A DNA stretch of 12,736 nt from Congregibacter sp. (GTDB taxonomy: Bacteria > Pseudomonadota > Gammaproteobacteria > Pseudomonadales > Halieaceae), in assembly GCA_013911345.1 (NCBI GenBank), contig JACETJ010000026.1, forward strand, positions 1 through 12,736, in the 5' to 3' direction. How positions within the stretch are numbered: the stretch's first letter is position 1; each line of letters opens with the position of its first letter. This document shows positions 7,428-12,736 of the stretch, in pieces. Below the pieces are notes generated by a model. The model saw only the letters and a program-made list of their open reading frames with translations. It was not told where the DNA came from and did not search any database. The position numbers and the translations under genes are program-made.

Positions 7428-7866
7428 CGAAATGCGGTTAAACAGCCTGAAGCCTGCTCCAGGCGCTAAGCGTGATGCGAAGCGCGTGGGCCGAGGTATT
7501 GGTTCCGGGGTCGGCAAGACGGCGGGCCGTGGTCATAAAGGTCTTAAGGCTCGCTCGGGGGGAACCGTGAAGGCGGGCTTCGAGGGCGGTCAGATGCCGC
7601 TCCAGAAGCGTTTGCCGAAGTATGGTTTTTCCTCCCGTATTGGCCGAACGACTGCAGAAGTGCGCCTGCATGAATTGAACTGCGTCGAGGGCGACGTGAT
7701 TGACCTGGACTCGCTGAAAGCGGCTGACCTGATCAAAGACGACGTGAAACGTGTGCGGGTGTTCTTGTCTGGTGAAATCAGCCGCGCGGTGAATGTGCGC
7801 GGTGTCACAGTCACCAAGGGCGCCAAAGCGGCGATCGAAGCCGCCGGTGGGAGCGTCGAGGCCTAA
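7420..7866 (+). CDS. rplO: Large-subunit ribosomal protein L15
   Basis: L15 is a late-assembly 50S protein with a long N-terminal extension that runs into the rRNA core. From the ATG at 7420 it has 148 residues (E. coli 144). That start overlaps rpmD by 8 nt and has AGGG (7408-7411) 8 nt upstream. The alternative ATG at 7432 would begin '[11 protein letters not shown]', exactly where E. coli L15 starts, and cannot be excluded. Signatures are '[18 protein letters not shown]' in the extension, '[18 protein letters not shown]' in the middle, and '[19 protein letters not shown]' at the end. An earlier in-frame GTG (7396) lies deep in rpmD and is unlikely. Confidence 0.96.
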   Translation: MSDEMRLNSLKPAPGAKRDAKRVGRGIGSGVGKTAGRGHKGLKARSGGTVKAGFEGGQMPLQKRLPKYGFSSRIGRTTAEVRLHELNCVEGDVIDLDSLKAADLIKDDVKRVRVFLSGEISRAVNVRGVTVTKGAKAAIEAAGGSVEA

Positions 7867-7869
7867 TTC

Positions 7870-9195
7870 ATGGCAAATGGGATGCCCTCAATGAATTCAG
7901 CCGGCATGGGAGAGCTATTCGCTCGCCTGCGCTTTGTGCTGATCGCGCTCTTGATCTATCGCATCGGGACACACATTCCTGTACCCGGTATCGATCCTGA
8001 GCAGCTGGCATCTTTGTTTGATCAGAATCAGGGCACTATTTTGGGCTTGGCCAATGTGTTCTCGGGTGGCGCCTTGGAGCGCATGAGTATTTTGGCTTTG
8101 GGCATCCTGCCGTACATATCCGCGTCCATCATCATGCAGTTGATGACGGCCGTGACGCCCCAGTTGGAGCAGCTTAAGAAAGAGGGTGAGGCAGGCCGCC
8201 GCAAGATTTCTCAGTGGACCCGCTACCTCACAGTGGTCCTGGCGCTGGTGCAGGGGTCCGGTATGACCGTCGGTCTTGCCAATCAGGGCCTGACCTACGT
8301 GACTGGATTCAGTTTCTATGTCACCGCCGTGGCCTCTCTGGTGACAGGCGCGGTATTCATGATGTGGCTGGGTGAGCAGATTACCGAGCGAGGCGTTGGT
8401 AACGGGATCTCTCTGTTGATTTTTGCGGGTATTGTCGCAGGCCTTCCCGCCGCCATTGGTCAGTCGCTTGAGCAGGCCCGGCAGGGTGAGATCAGTATTT
8501 TGATCTTGCTAGGTATTCTCGTGCTGGCGGCAGTGGTGATCTATCTGGTGGTGTTCATTGAGCGCGGCCAGCGCCGCATTACAGTGAACTATGCAAAGCG
8601 GCAGCAGGGGCGACAAATGATGCAGGCCCAAGCCTCGCACCTGCCCCTCAAGGTCAATATGGCGGGCGTGATCCCGGCCATTTTTGCCAGCTCGATCCTG
8701 CTTTTCCCAGCGTCGGTTGCGCAGTGGTTTGGTAGCGGCGACAGCTCAGACTGGTTGCAGGATCTGGCGGTGGCGATTGGCCCCGGCCAGCCGCTGAATA
8801 TTCTCTTGTTTACCGGTTTCATTGTGTTTTTCTGCTTCTTCTATACGGCGTTGATGTTCAACCCGCAGGAAGTGGCCGACAACCTGAAGCGTTCTGGCGC
8901 TTTCGTACCGGGGATCAGACCCGGGCAGCAGACGGCAAATTATATCGACGGCGTGTTGACCCGTCTGACGGTGTTTGGCTCGGCCTACATCGCACTGGTC
9001 TGCTTGCTGCCGCAGTTTTTGGTGGTCATGTTCAACGTGCCCTTCTATTTGGGTGGCACCTCCATGCTGATTGTGGTGGTGGTCGTGATGGACTTCATGG
9101 CTCAGGTGCAGAGCCATCTGATGTCACACCAATACGAAGGTGTAATGAAAAAAGCCAACCTGGGGGGCCTCAGCCCCGCAGGTCGGGTGAGATAG
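7870..9195 (+). CDS. secY: Sec translocon channel subunit SecY
   Basis: SecY is the inner-membrane pore through which the SecA motor or the ribosome passes unfolded proteins, with SecE and SecG as partners. The product has 441 residues (E. coli 443). Ten hydrophobic segments lie at about 21-40, 75-95, 117-137, 148-170, 178-198, 208-230, 264-286, 308-330, 365-385 and 392-412. The plug region follows '[13 protein letters not shown]' (around 62-74). '[20 protein letters not shown]' and '[16 protein letters not shown]' are diagnostic. Arg350 in 'GIRPG' matches the conserved cytoplasmic-loop arginine (Arg357) needed for SecA-dependent export in E. coli. GAGG at 7858-7861, at the end of rplO, lies 8 nt before the ATG; later ATGs (7882, 7891) are less well placed. 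Confidence 0.98.
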   Translation: MANGMPSMNSAGMGELFARLRFVLIALLIYRIGTHIPVPGIDPEQLASLFDQNQGTILGLANVFSGGALERMSILALGILPYISASIIMQLMTAVTPQLEQLKKEGEAGRRKISQWTRYLTVVLALVQGSGMTVGLANQGLTYVTGFSFYVTAVASLVTGAVFMMWLGEQITERGVGNGISLLIFAGIVAGLPAAIGQSLEQARQGEISILILLGILVLAAVVIYLVVFIERGQRRITVNYAKRQQGRQMMQAQASHLPLKVNMAGVIPAIFASSILLFPASVAQWFGSGDSSDWLQDLAVAIGPGQPLNILLFTGFIVFFCFFYTALMFNPQEVADNLKRSGAFVPGIRPGQQTANYIDGVLTRLTVFGSAYIALVCLLPQFLVVMFNVPFYLGGTSMLIVVVVVMDFMAQVQSHLMSHQYEGVMKKANLGGLSPAGRVR

Positions 9196-9211
9196 GAATC
9201 AGGAGTTTCCG

Positions 9212-9328
9212 ATGAAAGTGCGAGCTTCGGTCAAGAAAATGTGTCGTAACTGCAAAGTGGTGCGACGTAACGGCGTGGTCAGGGTGATCTGTTCCTCCGA
9301 TCCTCGCCACAAACAGCGACAGGGCTGA
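9212..9328 (+). CDS. rpmJ: Large-subunit ribosomal protein L36, zinc-binding type
   Basis: L36 is the smallest 50S protein and contacts 23S rRNA near the stalk base. The 38 residues begin '[19 protein letters not shown]' and end 'PRHKQRQG', the same length as E. coli L36. Cys11, Cys14, Cys27 and His33 form the complete C-C-C-H zinc site, so this is the C+ paralogue, which is lost or replaced by a zinc-free copy under zinc shortage in some bacteria. AGGAG (9201-9205) sits 6 nt before the ATG, and the gene follows secY by 16 nt. It ends the spc-type block; a 105-nt spacer with promoter-like and hairpin sequences follows. Confidence 0.97.
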   Translation: MKVRASVKKMCRNCKVVRRNGVVRVICSSDPRHKQRQG

Positions 9329-9331
9329 TTC

Positions 9332-9360
9332 TTGAAGCCCAGCGCTCAAATCATTAATAT
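9332..9360 (+). promoter_or_regulatory. Candidate sigma-70 promoter for the alpha block
   Basis: TTGAAG (9332-9337) and TAATAT (9355-9360) are separated by exactly 17 nt, each matching the sigma-70 consensus at 4 of 6 positions. The position just after the rpmJ stop corresponds to that of the E. coli alpha-operon promoter. Transcription would start near 9367, leaving a leader of about 67 nt before rpsM. A start there would cut into the hairpin at 9360-9384, so that hairpin would form fully only in read-through RNA from upstream. The call rests on sequence match only. Confidence 0.4.
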
Positions 9361-9433
9361 GCGCGCCCTTTTTGCTGGTGCGCAGCAGTCGTGTGCCCGT
9401 GGGTGCACTACTCAACAGGTGTGGAGATAAAAG
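9360..9433 (+). promoter_or_regulatory. Structured leader before rpsM (candidate S4-responsive region)
   Basis: Two hairpins can be drawn. The first pairs 9360-9367 with 9377-9384 (8 bp, one G-T wobble, 9-nt loop). The second pairs 9393-9398 with 9402-9408 around a 3-nt loop with one bulged T (9404). The loop of the first contains CTTTT (9368-9372), complementary to AAAAG (9429-9433) between the Shine-Dalgarno GGAG (9423-9426) and the rpsM ATG. That would form a pseudoknot next to the start codon. In E. coli a pseudoknot in the rpsM leader binds S4 and traps the ribosome, repressing the alpha operon. Position and topology are similar, but I see no clear primary-sequence match, so function is an inference. 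Confidence 0.35.
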
Positions 9434-9790
9434 ATGGCGCGTATCGCCGGAGTTAACATCCCCGATCATAAGCACGCGGTGATTTCGCTCACACATATTT
9501 TCGGCATTGGTAGAACCCAGGCCAAAAAGTTGTGCGAGGTGAGCAATATCCCCGAGAGCACCAAGATTGGCGAACTGTCAGAGGGTGAGTTGGATCAGCT
9601 TCGCTCACTGGTATCCGAGATGAATGTCGAGGGTGATCTGCGACGGGAAGTGTCCATGAACATCAAGCGGTTGATGGACCTCGGTTGCAATCGTGGCTTT
9701 CGTCATCGTAAGGGATTGCCCCTGCGCGGTCAGCGTACCAAGACCAACGCACGCACACGCAAGGGCCCCAGAAAGCCCATTCGTAGGTAA
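9434..9790 (+). CDS. rpsM: Small-subunit ribosomal protein S13
   Basis: S13 lies in the 30S head, bridges to L5 in the large subunit, and its tail touches P-site tRNA. The product has 118 residues, as in E. coli. '[19 protein letters not shown]' forms the N-terminus, '[13 protein letters not shown]' the helix-turn region, and '[20 protein letters not shown]' followed by '[14 protein letters not shown]' the basic C-terminal tail. GGAG at 9423-9426 lies 7 nt before the ATG. It opens the alpha block after a 105-nt spacer with structure that may control its translation. Confidence 0.98.
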   Translation: MARIAGVNIPDHKHAVISLTHIFGIGRTQAKKLCEVSNIPESTKIGELSEGELDQLRSLVSEMNVEGDLRREVSMNIKRLMDLGCNRGFRHRKGLPLRGQRTKTNARTRKGPRKPIRR

Positions 9791-9796
9791 TTAGAA

Positions 9797-9851
9797 CGTC
9801 GCCCGCGACGCGGGCGGATAACTTTGGTGGAGCTACATCACTTTTTGTAGC
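9797..9851 (+). other. Two hairpins in the rpsM-rpsK spacer
   Basis: The 85-nt spacer 9791-9875 holds two perfect inverted repeats. The first is CGCCCGC (9800-9806) with GCGGGCG (9810-9816), 7 G/C pairs around GAC. The second is GCTACA (9832-9837) with TGTAGC (9846-9851) around an 8-nt loop. CGTCG (9797-9801) can instead pair with CGACG (9806-9810), and a second CGTCG at 9851-9855 could also pair with it, so competing folds exist. Neither hairpin is followed by a T-run, so they are not intrinsic terminators. Possible roles are RNA processing, message protection, or adjusting rpsK translation. Confidence 0.45.
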
Positions 9852-9875
9852 GTCGATATTAAAGCGAGTAGAGAG

Positions 9876-10265
9876 ATGGCAAAAAACGCCAAGACAACGA
9901 AACGCAAGATCACCAAACAGGTGGTCGATGGTGTCGCGCATGTTCATGCGTCTTTTAACAACACCATTATCACGATTACCGACCGTCAGGGTAATACCTT
10001 GAGCTGGGCGACTGCAGGTGGCTCGGGCTTCCGTGGTTCTAGAAAATCCACGCCGTTTGCCGCGCAGGTAGCTGCCGAACGAGCAGGCGAGGCCGCCAAG
10101 GAATACGGGCTGCGCAATCTGGACGTTGAGGTGAAGGGACCTGGCCCAGGTAGAGAGTCAGCGGTGCGTGCACTGAATGGCTGCGGTTACAAGATTACGA
10201 ACATTACCGATGTGACACCGATTCCCCATAACGGCTGTCGCCCACCCAAGAAGCGTCGCGTCTAA
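9876..10265 (+). CDS. rpsK: Small-subunit ribosomal protein S11
   Basis: S11 lies on the 30S platform near the E-site codon. The product has 129 residues, exactly as E. coli. '[20 protein letters not shown]', '[21 protein letters not shown]' (overlapping parts) and '[15 protein letters not shown]' are signatures. The C-terminus '[18 protein letters not shown]' carries Asn119-Gly120, the position at which E. coli S11 contains isoaspartate; the same modification is possible. The Shine-Dalgarno is weak (a GTAGAGAG stretch directly before the ATG), and the unusual 85-nt spacer upstream makes simple coupling to rpsM less likely than in the other genes. Confidence 0.98.
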   Translation: MAKNAKTTKRKITKQVVDGVAHVHASFNNTIITITDRQGNTLSWATAGGSGFRGSRKSTPFAAQVAAERAGEAAKEYGLRNLDVEVKGPGPGRESAVRALNGCGYKITNITDVTPIPHNGCRPPKKRRV

Positions 10266-10289
10266 CGCGCGCCAGAGAGGACTTAGCAA

Positions 10290-10910
10290 ATGGCTCGATA
10301 TATTGGACCGAAGTGCAAGCTCTCCCGACGGGAGGGCACGGATCTGCAGCTTAAGAGTGGTGTGACAGCATTCGATAAGAAGTGCAAATCAGAAACGCCT
10401 CCAGGACAGCACGGTGCGCGTCGCGGACGACTGTCTGATTATGGCGTGCAGTTGCGCGAAAAGCAGAAAGTGCGTCGTATCTATGGTGTGCTGGAGAAGC
10501 AGTTCCGCAATTACTACAAGGAAGCCGCGCGACTGAAAGGTGCTACGGGCGAGAATCTGCTGCAGCTGCTGGAAAGTCGGCTGGATAATGTGGTCTATCG
10601 CATGGGCTTTGGCTCAACGCGATCCGAAGCCCGTCAGTTGGTGGCGCATAAAGGCATATTGGTGAACGGTACGGTGGTGAATATCGCCTCTTACCAAGTG
10701 CAACCAGGCGATATTGTGTCGGTTCGCGAAAAAGCCAAGAAACAACTTCGGGTGCAGTCTGCCCTGGCAATAGCCGAGCAGCGTGGGGAGCCCATTTGGG
10801 TAGAGGTGGATGCTGGCAAGTTAGAGGGGACCTTCAAGTCTCGTCCCGAGCGTCAGGATCTGCCCGGCGAAATTAACGAAAACCTGATTGTGGAGCTGTA
10901 TTCGAAGTAA
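10290..10910 (+). CDS. rpsD: Small-subunit ribosomal protein S4
   Basis: S4 is a primary 16S rRNA-binding protein that starts 30S assembly and affects decoding accuracy; in E. coli it also represses the alpha operon. The product has 206 residues, as in E. coli. '[20 protein letters not shown]', '[18 protein letters not shown]', and an S4-type RNA-binding domain from about residue 95 ('[19 protein letters not shown]') are clear. Cys9 and Cys32 correspond to two of the four zinc cysteines of Thermus S4; the other two are absent, as in E. coli-like forms, where Cys9 is usually also gone. GAGG (10277-10280) lies 9 nt before the ATG. The stop codon lies at the edge of a perfect hairpin (10901-10921). 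Confidence 0.98.
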   Translation: MARYIGPKCKLSRREGTDLQLKSGVTAFDKKCKSETPPGQHGARRGRLSDYGVQLREKQKVRRIYGVLEKQFRNYYKEAARLKGATGENLLQLLESRLDNVVYRMGFGSTRSEARQLVAHKGILVNGTVVNIASYQVQPGDIVSVREKAKKQLRVQSALAIAEQRGEPIWVEVDAGKLEGTFKSRPERQDLPGEINENLIVELYSK

Positions 10911-10960
10911 ACCACTTCGAACCTATTCCTCCTAAGCAATCCCTGAAATTATCGAAGGTG
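10901..10960 (+). promoter_or_regulatory. Alternative-pairing region between rpsD and rpoA
   Basis: Three related segments occur. TTCGAAGT (10901-10908) covers the last rpsD codons. ACTTCGAA (10914-10921) is its perfect 8-bp complement across a 5-nt loop. TCGAAGGTG (10952-10960) includes the rpoA Shine-Dalgarno AGGTG (10956-10960). The middle segment, extended to CACTTCGA (10913-10920), can pair either with the first segment or, with one bulged G, with the third. The second pairing would hide the rpoA binding site. A ribosome reaching the rpsD stop would cover the first segment and alter the choice. This is drawn from complementarity only. Confidence 0.4.
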
Positions 10961-10964
10961 TTTT

Positions 10965-11969
10965 ATGCAAAATTCGGTCACTGAGTTTCTGACACCCCGC
11001 GTCATCAAAGTTGATGAGGCTTCTAATACCCGTGCGACGGTTACCCTTGAGCCGCTTGAGCGAGGCTTTGGCCATACGCTTGGTAATGCGCTGCGTCGCA
11101 TCCTGCTGTCCTCCATGCCAGGTTGCGCCATCACCGAAGTCGAGATCGACGGTGTTGAGCACGAGTACTCTGCCATTGAAGGTGTACAGGAAGACGTCAT
11201 CGAGATCCTGCTCAACCTGAAAGGCGTGGCTTTGTCACTGAATGGCAAGGACTCCGCACAGCTGACGCTGTCTGCGCAGGGCCCCTGCACGGTGACCGCG
11301 GCTGACATCCAGGTTGATCACGACGTCGAGATCTCCAACCCCGATCACGTTATCTGCACGGTGACGGCCAAGTCGTCGCTGTCGATTCGGTTGCTAGTGC
11401 AGCGAGGTCGCGGCTATTCGCCTGCTGATGCTCGCGAGAACCCAGAGGAAGAGACACGGTCTATTGGCCGCTTGCCATTGGACGCGTCTTTCTCACCGAT
11501 CCGGCGTGTGAGTTATGTGGTCGATTCCGCGCGGGTCGAGCAACGCACTGACTTGGATAAGCTAATTATTGATCTCGAGACGAACGGCACGTTGGATCCT
11601 GAAGAGGCGATTCGCCGTGCGGCCACCATCCTGCAGCAACAGCTGGCGGTGTTTGTGGACCTCGAAGGCGAGGCTCAGGCAGCTGCGACAGAGGCCGCTG
11701 AAGAAGTCGATCCGATTTTGCTGCGCCCGGTTGATGACCTTGAGCTGACGGTTCGCTCGGCGAACTGCCTAAAAGCAGAGAATATCTATTACATCGGCGA
11801 TCTGGTTCAGCGCACCGAGGTTGAGCTGCTCAAAACCCCGAACCTAGGTAAGAAGTCTTTGACCGAGATCAAAGATGTATTGGCGTCGCGGGGGCTGTCG
11901 CTGGGCATGCGTCTAGAGGCGTGGCCTCCCGCCAGCCTGAAGAACGACGAGCGCCTGTTGAGCGTCTGA
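10965..11969 (+). CDS. rpoA: RNA polymerase alpha subunit
   Basis: Alpha dimerises to start RNA polymerase assembly and, through its C-terminal domain, binds UP-element DNA and activators. The product has 334 residues (E. coli 329). The N-terminal domain spans about 1-230, with '[23 protein letters not shown]' (overlapping parts, 31-53) as the dimerisation signature. An alanine/glutamate-rich linker follows at about 232-248. The C-terminal domain runs from 249, '[20 protein letters not shown]', with Arg264, Asn267 and Lys270 equivalent to the DNA-contacting Arg265, Asn268 and Lys271 of E. coli, and then '[20 protein letters not shown]'. The tail 'NDERLLSV' is slightly longer than in E. coli. 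The ATG has AGGTG 4 nt upstream, within a possible sequestering fold. Confidence 0.98.
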   Translation: MQNSVTEFLTPRVIKVDEASNTRATVTLEPLERGFGHTLGNALRRILLSSMPGCAITEVEIDGVEHEYSAIEGVQEDVIEILLNLKGVALSLNGKDSAQLTLSAQGPCTVTAADIQVDHDVEISNPDHVICTVTAKSSLSIRLLVQRGRGYSPADARENPEEETRSIGRLPLDASFSPIRRVSYVVDSARVEQRTDLDKLIIDLETNGTLDPEEAIRRAATILQQQLAVFVDLEGEAQAAATEAAEEVDPILLRPVDDLELTVRSANCLKAENIYYIGDLVQRTEVELLKTPNLGKKSLTEIKDVLASRGLSLGMRLEAWPPASLKNDERLLSV

Positions 11970-11980
11970 GAATAGAAAAC

Positions 11981-11999
11981 GCCCGTGCATAGCTCGGGC
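11981..11999 (+). other. Hairpin in the rpoA-rplQ spacer
   Basis: GCCCG (11981-11985) pairs with CGGGC (11995-11999); a T-T mismatch and a further 2 bp (11987-11988 with 11992-11993) close on a 3-nt ATA loop. It is followed by ATGATTTGTAAGG rather than a T-run, so it is not a good terminator. The rplQ Shine-Dalgarno AAGGA (12009-12013) starts 10 nt downstream, so the hairpin could affect rplQ translation or protect the upstream message. Function not shown. Confidence 0.4.
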
Positions 12000-12021
12000 A
12001 TGATTTGTAAGGAATAGCGTC

Positions 12022-12432
12022 ATGCGTCATCGCCATAGCGGACGACAACTGAATAGAAACAGCTCGCACAGGAAGGCCATGTTCCGCAACATGACGGTCT
12101 CTTTGGTTGAGCACGAGCTGATCAAAACGACCCTGCCGAAGGCAAAGGAACTGCGAAGCTATGCAGAACCTTTGATCACACTGGCGAAAAGCGACAGCGT
12201 GGCCAATCGGCGTCTTGCGTTCGATCGAACGCGCTCCAAGGCGGCAGTGGGCAAGCTCTTCGAGGAGCTGGGTCCCCGATACCAGGAGCGGCCGGGTGGG
12301 TATATCCGCATTTTGAAGTGCGGCTACCGGACTGGAGACAAGGCGCCCATGGCTTTTGTCGAGCTGGTGGATCGACCGGTGCCCGAGGTGGACGAGGCAG
12401 ACACCGTAGAGGAGTCTGGCGCAGACGAGTAA
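12022..12432 (+). CDS. rplQ: Large-subunit ribosomal protein L17
   Basis: L17 lies near the exit side of the 50S subunit. The product has 136 residues (E. coli 127). '[20 protein letters not shown]' (1-20), '[16 protein letters not shown]', '[17 protein letters not shown]' and '[10 protein letters not shown]' are diagnostic, with '[20 protein letters not shown]' and 'FVELVDR' completing the conserved body. After this comes a strongly acidic extension of about 16 residues ending 'EESGADE', longer than in E. coli. AAGGA (12009-12013) is 8 nt before the ATG. It is the last gene of the cluster; an intrinsic terminator begins 22 nt after the stop. Confidence 0.98.
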   Translation: MRHRHSGRQLNRNSSHRKAMFRNMTVSLVEHELIKTTLPKAKELRSYAEPLITLAKSDSVANRRLAFDRTRSKAAVGKLFEELGPRYQERPGGYIRILKCGYRTGDKAPMAFVELVDRPVPEVDEADTVEESGADE

Positions 12433-12453
12433 GCACGCCACTCTGAACCTCAG

Positions 12454-12488
12454 AAACCCCCACAAAGTGCTCTTTTTGGGGGTTTTTT
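12454..12488 (+). terminator. Intrinsic terminator of the ribosomal protein cluster
   Basis: AAACCCCCA (12454-12462) pairs with TGGGGGTTT (12477-12485). After one C-T mismatch, AAAG (12464-12467) pairs with CTTT (12472-12475) around a 4-nt loop, giving a long, nearly continuous stem. The 3' arm runs straight into TTTTTT (12483-12488), and a second T-run follows at 12490-12495. It sits 22 nt after the rplQ stop, the expected end of the transcription unit. Confidence 0.93.
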
Positions 12489-12674
12489 GTTTTTTGGGCC
12501 GATTGGACGCTGATATGTATTAGCCCCGCCTCCTTTTTGCGCGGTATCACACTCCTGTTAAGGCCAAAAAGCGCCTACTTTTTTGGTTGCTTATTCGGCA
12601 TAGTCACGCTACTTTTCAAGTAATTGGCTCTGTTTCTTGGGGCCATAAATCAAAAAAATATTGAGGCCATCGCC

Positions 12675-12736
12675 ATGAGAGTTACCTCCAACCGGTTGTG
12701 TACCGCCGTTGCTGCCGCAATGCTGGTATCCGCCCC
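12675..12736 (+). CDS. Start of a gene for a probable exported protein (5' part only)
   Basis: Twenty codons are visible before the window ends. The encoded N-terminus has two arginines in the first seven residues (Arg2, Arg7), then a hydrophobic alanine/valine/leucine-rich stretch at about residues 8-20, which looks like a Sec signal peptide. GAGG at 12663-12666 lies 8 nt before the ATG, and no in-frame upstream start is close. The gene lies beyond the rplQ terminator, so it should have its own promoter, but I found no convincing -35/-10 pair in 12489-12674. No lipobox or mature domain is visible, so the function and family cannot be told. Confidence 0.55.
   Translation, partial: MRVTSNRLCTAVAAAMLVSA

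Noticed and set aside
11869..12465. 198-codon open frame on the - strand across the rpoA end, rplQ and the terminator
   Set aside because: It begins inside the rplQ terminator arm and runs antisense through rplQ and the rpoA 3' end. There is no recognisable domain or plausible ribosome binding site.
12564..12586. Second hairpin CCAAAAA/TTTTTGG after the terminator
   Set aside because: The stem is mostly A-T, the loop is 9 nt, and no T-run follows the 3' arm. It probably reflects the A- and T-rich spacer.
12587..12651. Promoter candidates for the gene at 12675 (TTGCTT with TACTTT; TTGGCT with TAAATC)
   Set aside because: The first pair matches the consensus at only 3 of 6 positions in each hexamer; the second has a 16-nt spacer and a poor -10. 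Neither stands out from chance.
1..12736. Novel accessory or defence system within the window
   Set aside because: Every complete protein-coding frame is accounted for by ribosomal proteins, SecY or RNA polymerase alpha in canonical order. There are no direct repeats, insertion-sequence ends, phage genes or gaps large enough to hold another system.

Overview
The window is the greater part of a bacterial S10-spc-alpha ribosomal protein supercluster, all on the + strand. It starts inside rplD and ends just past the terminator behind rplQ. The proteins align by eye almost end to end with those of Escherichia coli and Pseudomonas: L2 '[13 protein letters not shown]', L16 '[13 protein letters not shown]', the alpha C-terminal domain, and a 101-residue S14 of the long type. 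This points to a gammaproteobacterium. Base composition looks moderately GC-rich. Acidic tails on S3 and L17 would fit a marine or salt-adapted organism, but that is only an inference, and I cannot name the genus.

Layout. Positions 1-3719 hold the S10-type block: rplD (3' part), rplW, rplB, rpsS, rplV, rpsC, rplP, rpmC, rpsQ. Positions 3772-9328 hold the spc-type block: rplN, rplX, rplE, rpsN, rpsH, rplF, rplR, rpsE, rpmD, rplO, secY, rpmJ. Positions 9434-12432 hold the alpha block: rpsM, rpsK, rpsD, rpoA, rplQ. A strong intrinsic terminator at 12454-12488 closes the cluster. The stretch 12489-12674 holds no gene that I can see. The first 20 codons of a new gene, apparently encoding an exported protein, begin at 12675.

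The genes form one co-transcribed growth unit: large- and small-subunit ribosomal proteins, the channel subunit of the Sec translocon, and the alpha subunit of RNA polymerase. Many genes are translationally coupled: the stop and start codons overlap at rplD/rplW, rplP/rpmC and rpmC/rpsQ, and rpmD/rplO overlap by 8 nt. The S10 and spc blocks have short spacers. The alpha block is different: its spacers are 85-105 nt before rpsM and rpsK and 52-54 nt around rpoA. These spacers contain clear inverted repeats, including a possible pseudoknot leader before rpsM and a three-part alternative pairing that could hide the rpoA ribosome binding site.

I see no mobile element, CRISPR array, tRNA, rRNA, or foreign or previously undescribed gene system. 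The coding content is ordinary. The interest lies in candidate RNA regulatory structures between the alpha-block genes and in a few protein details (S3 tail, L22 loop tip, residual cysteines in S4 and S14). All structure calls were made by reading the sequence, with no folding or comparative test.
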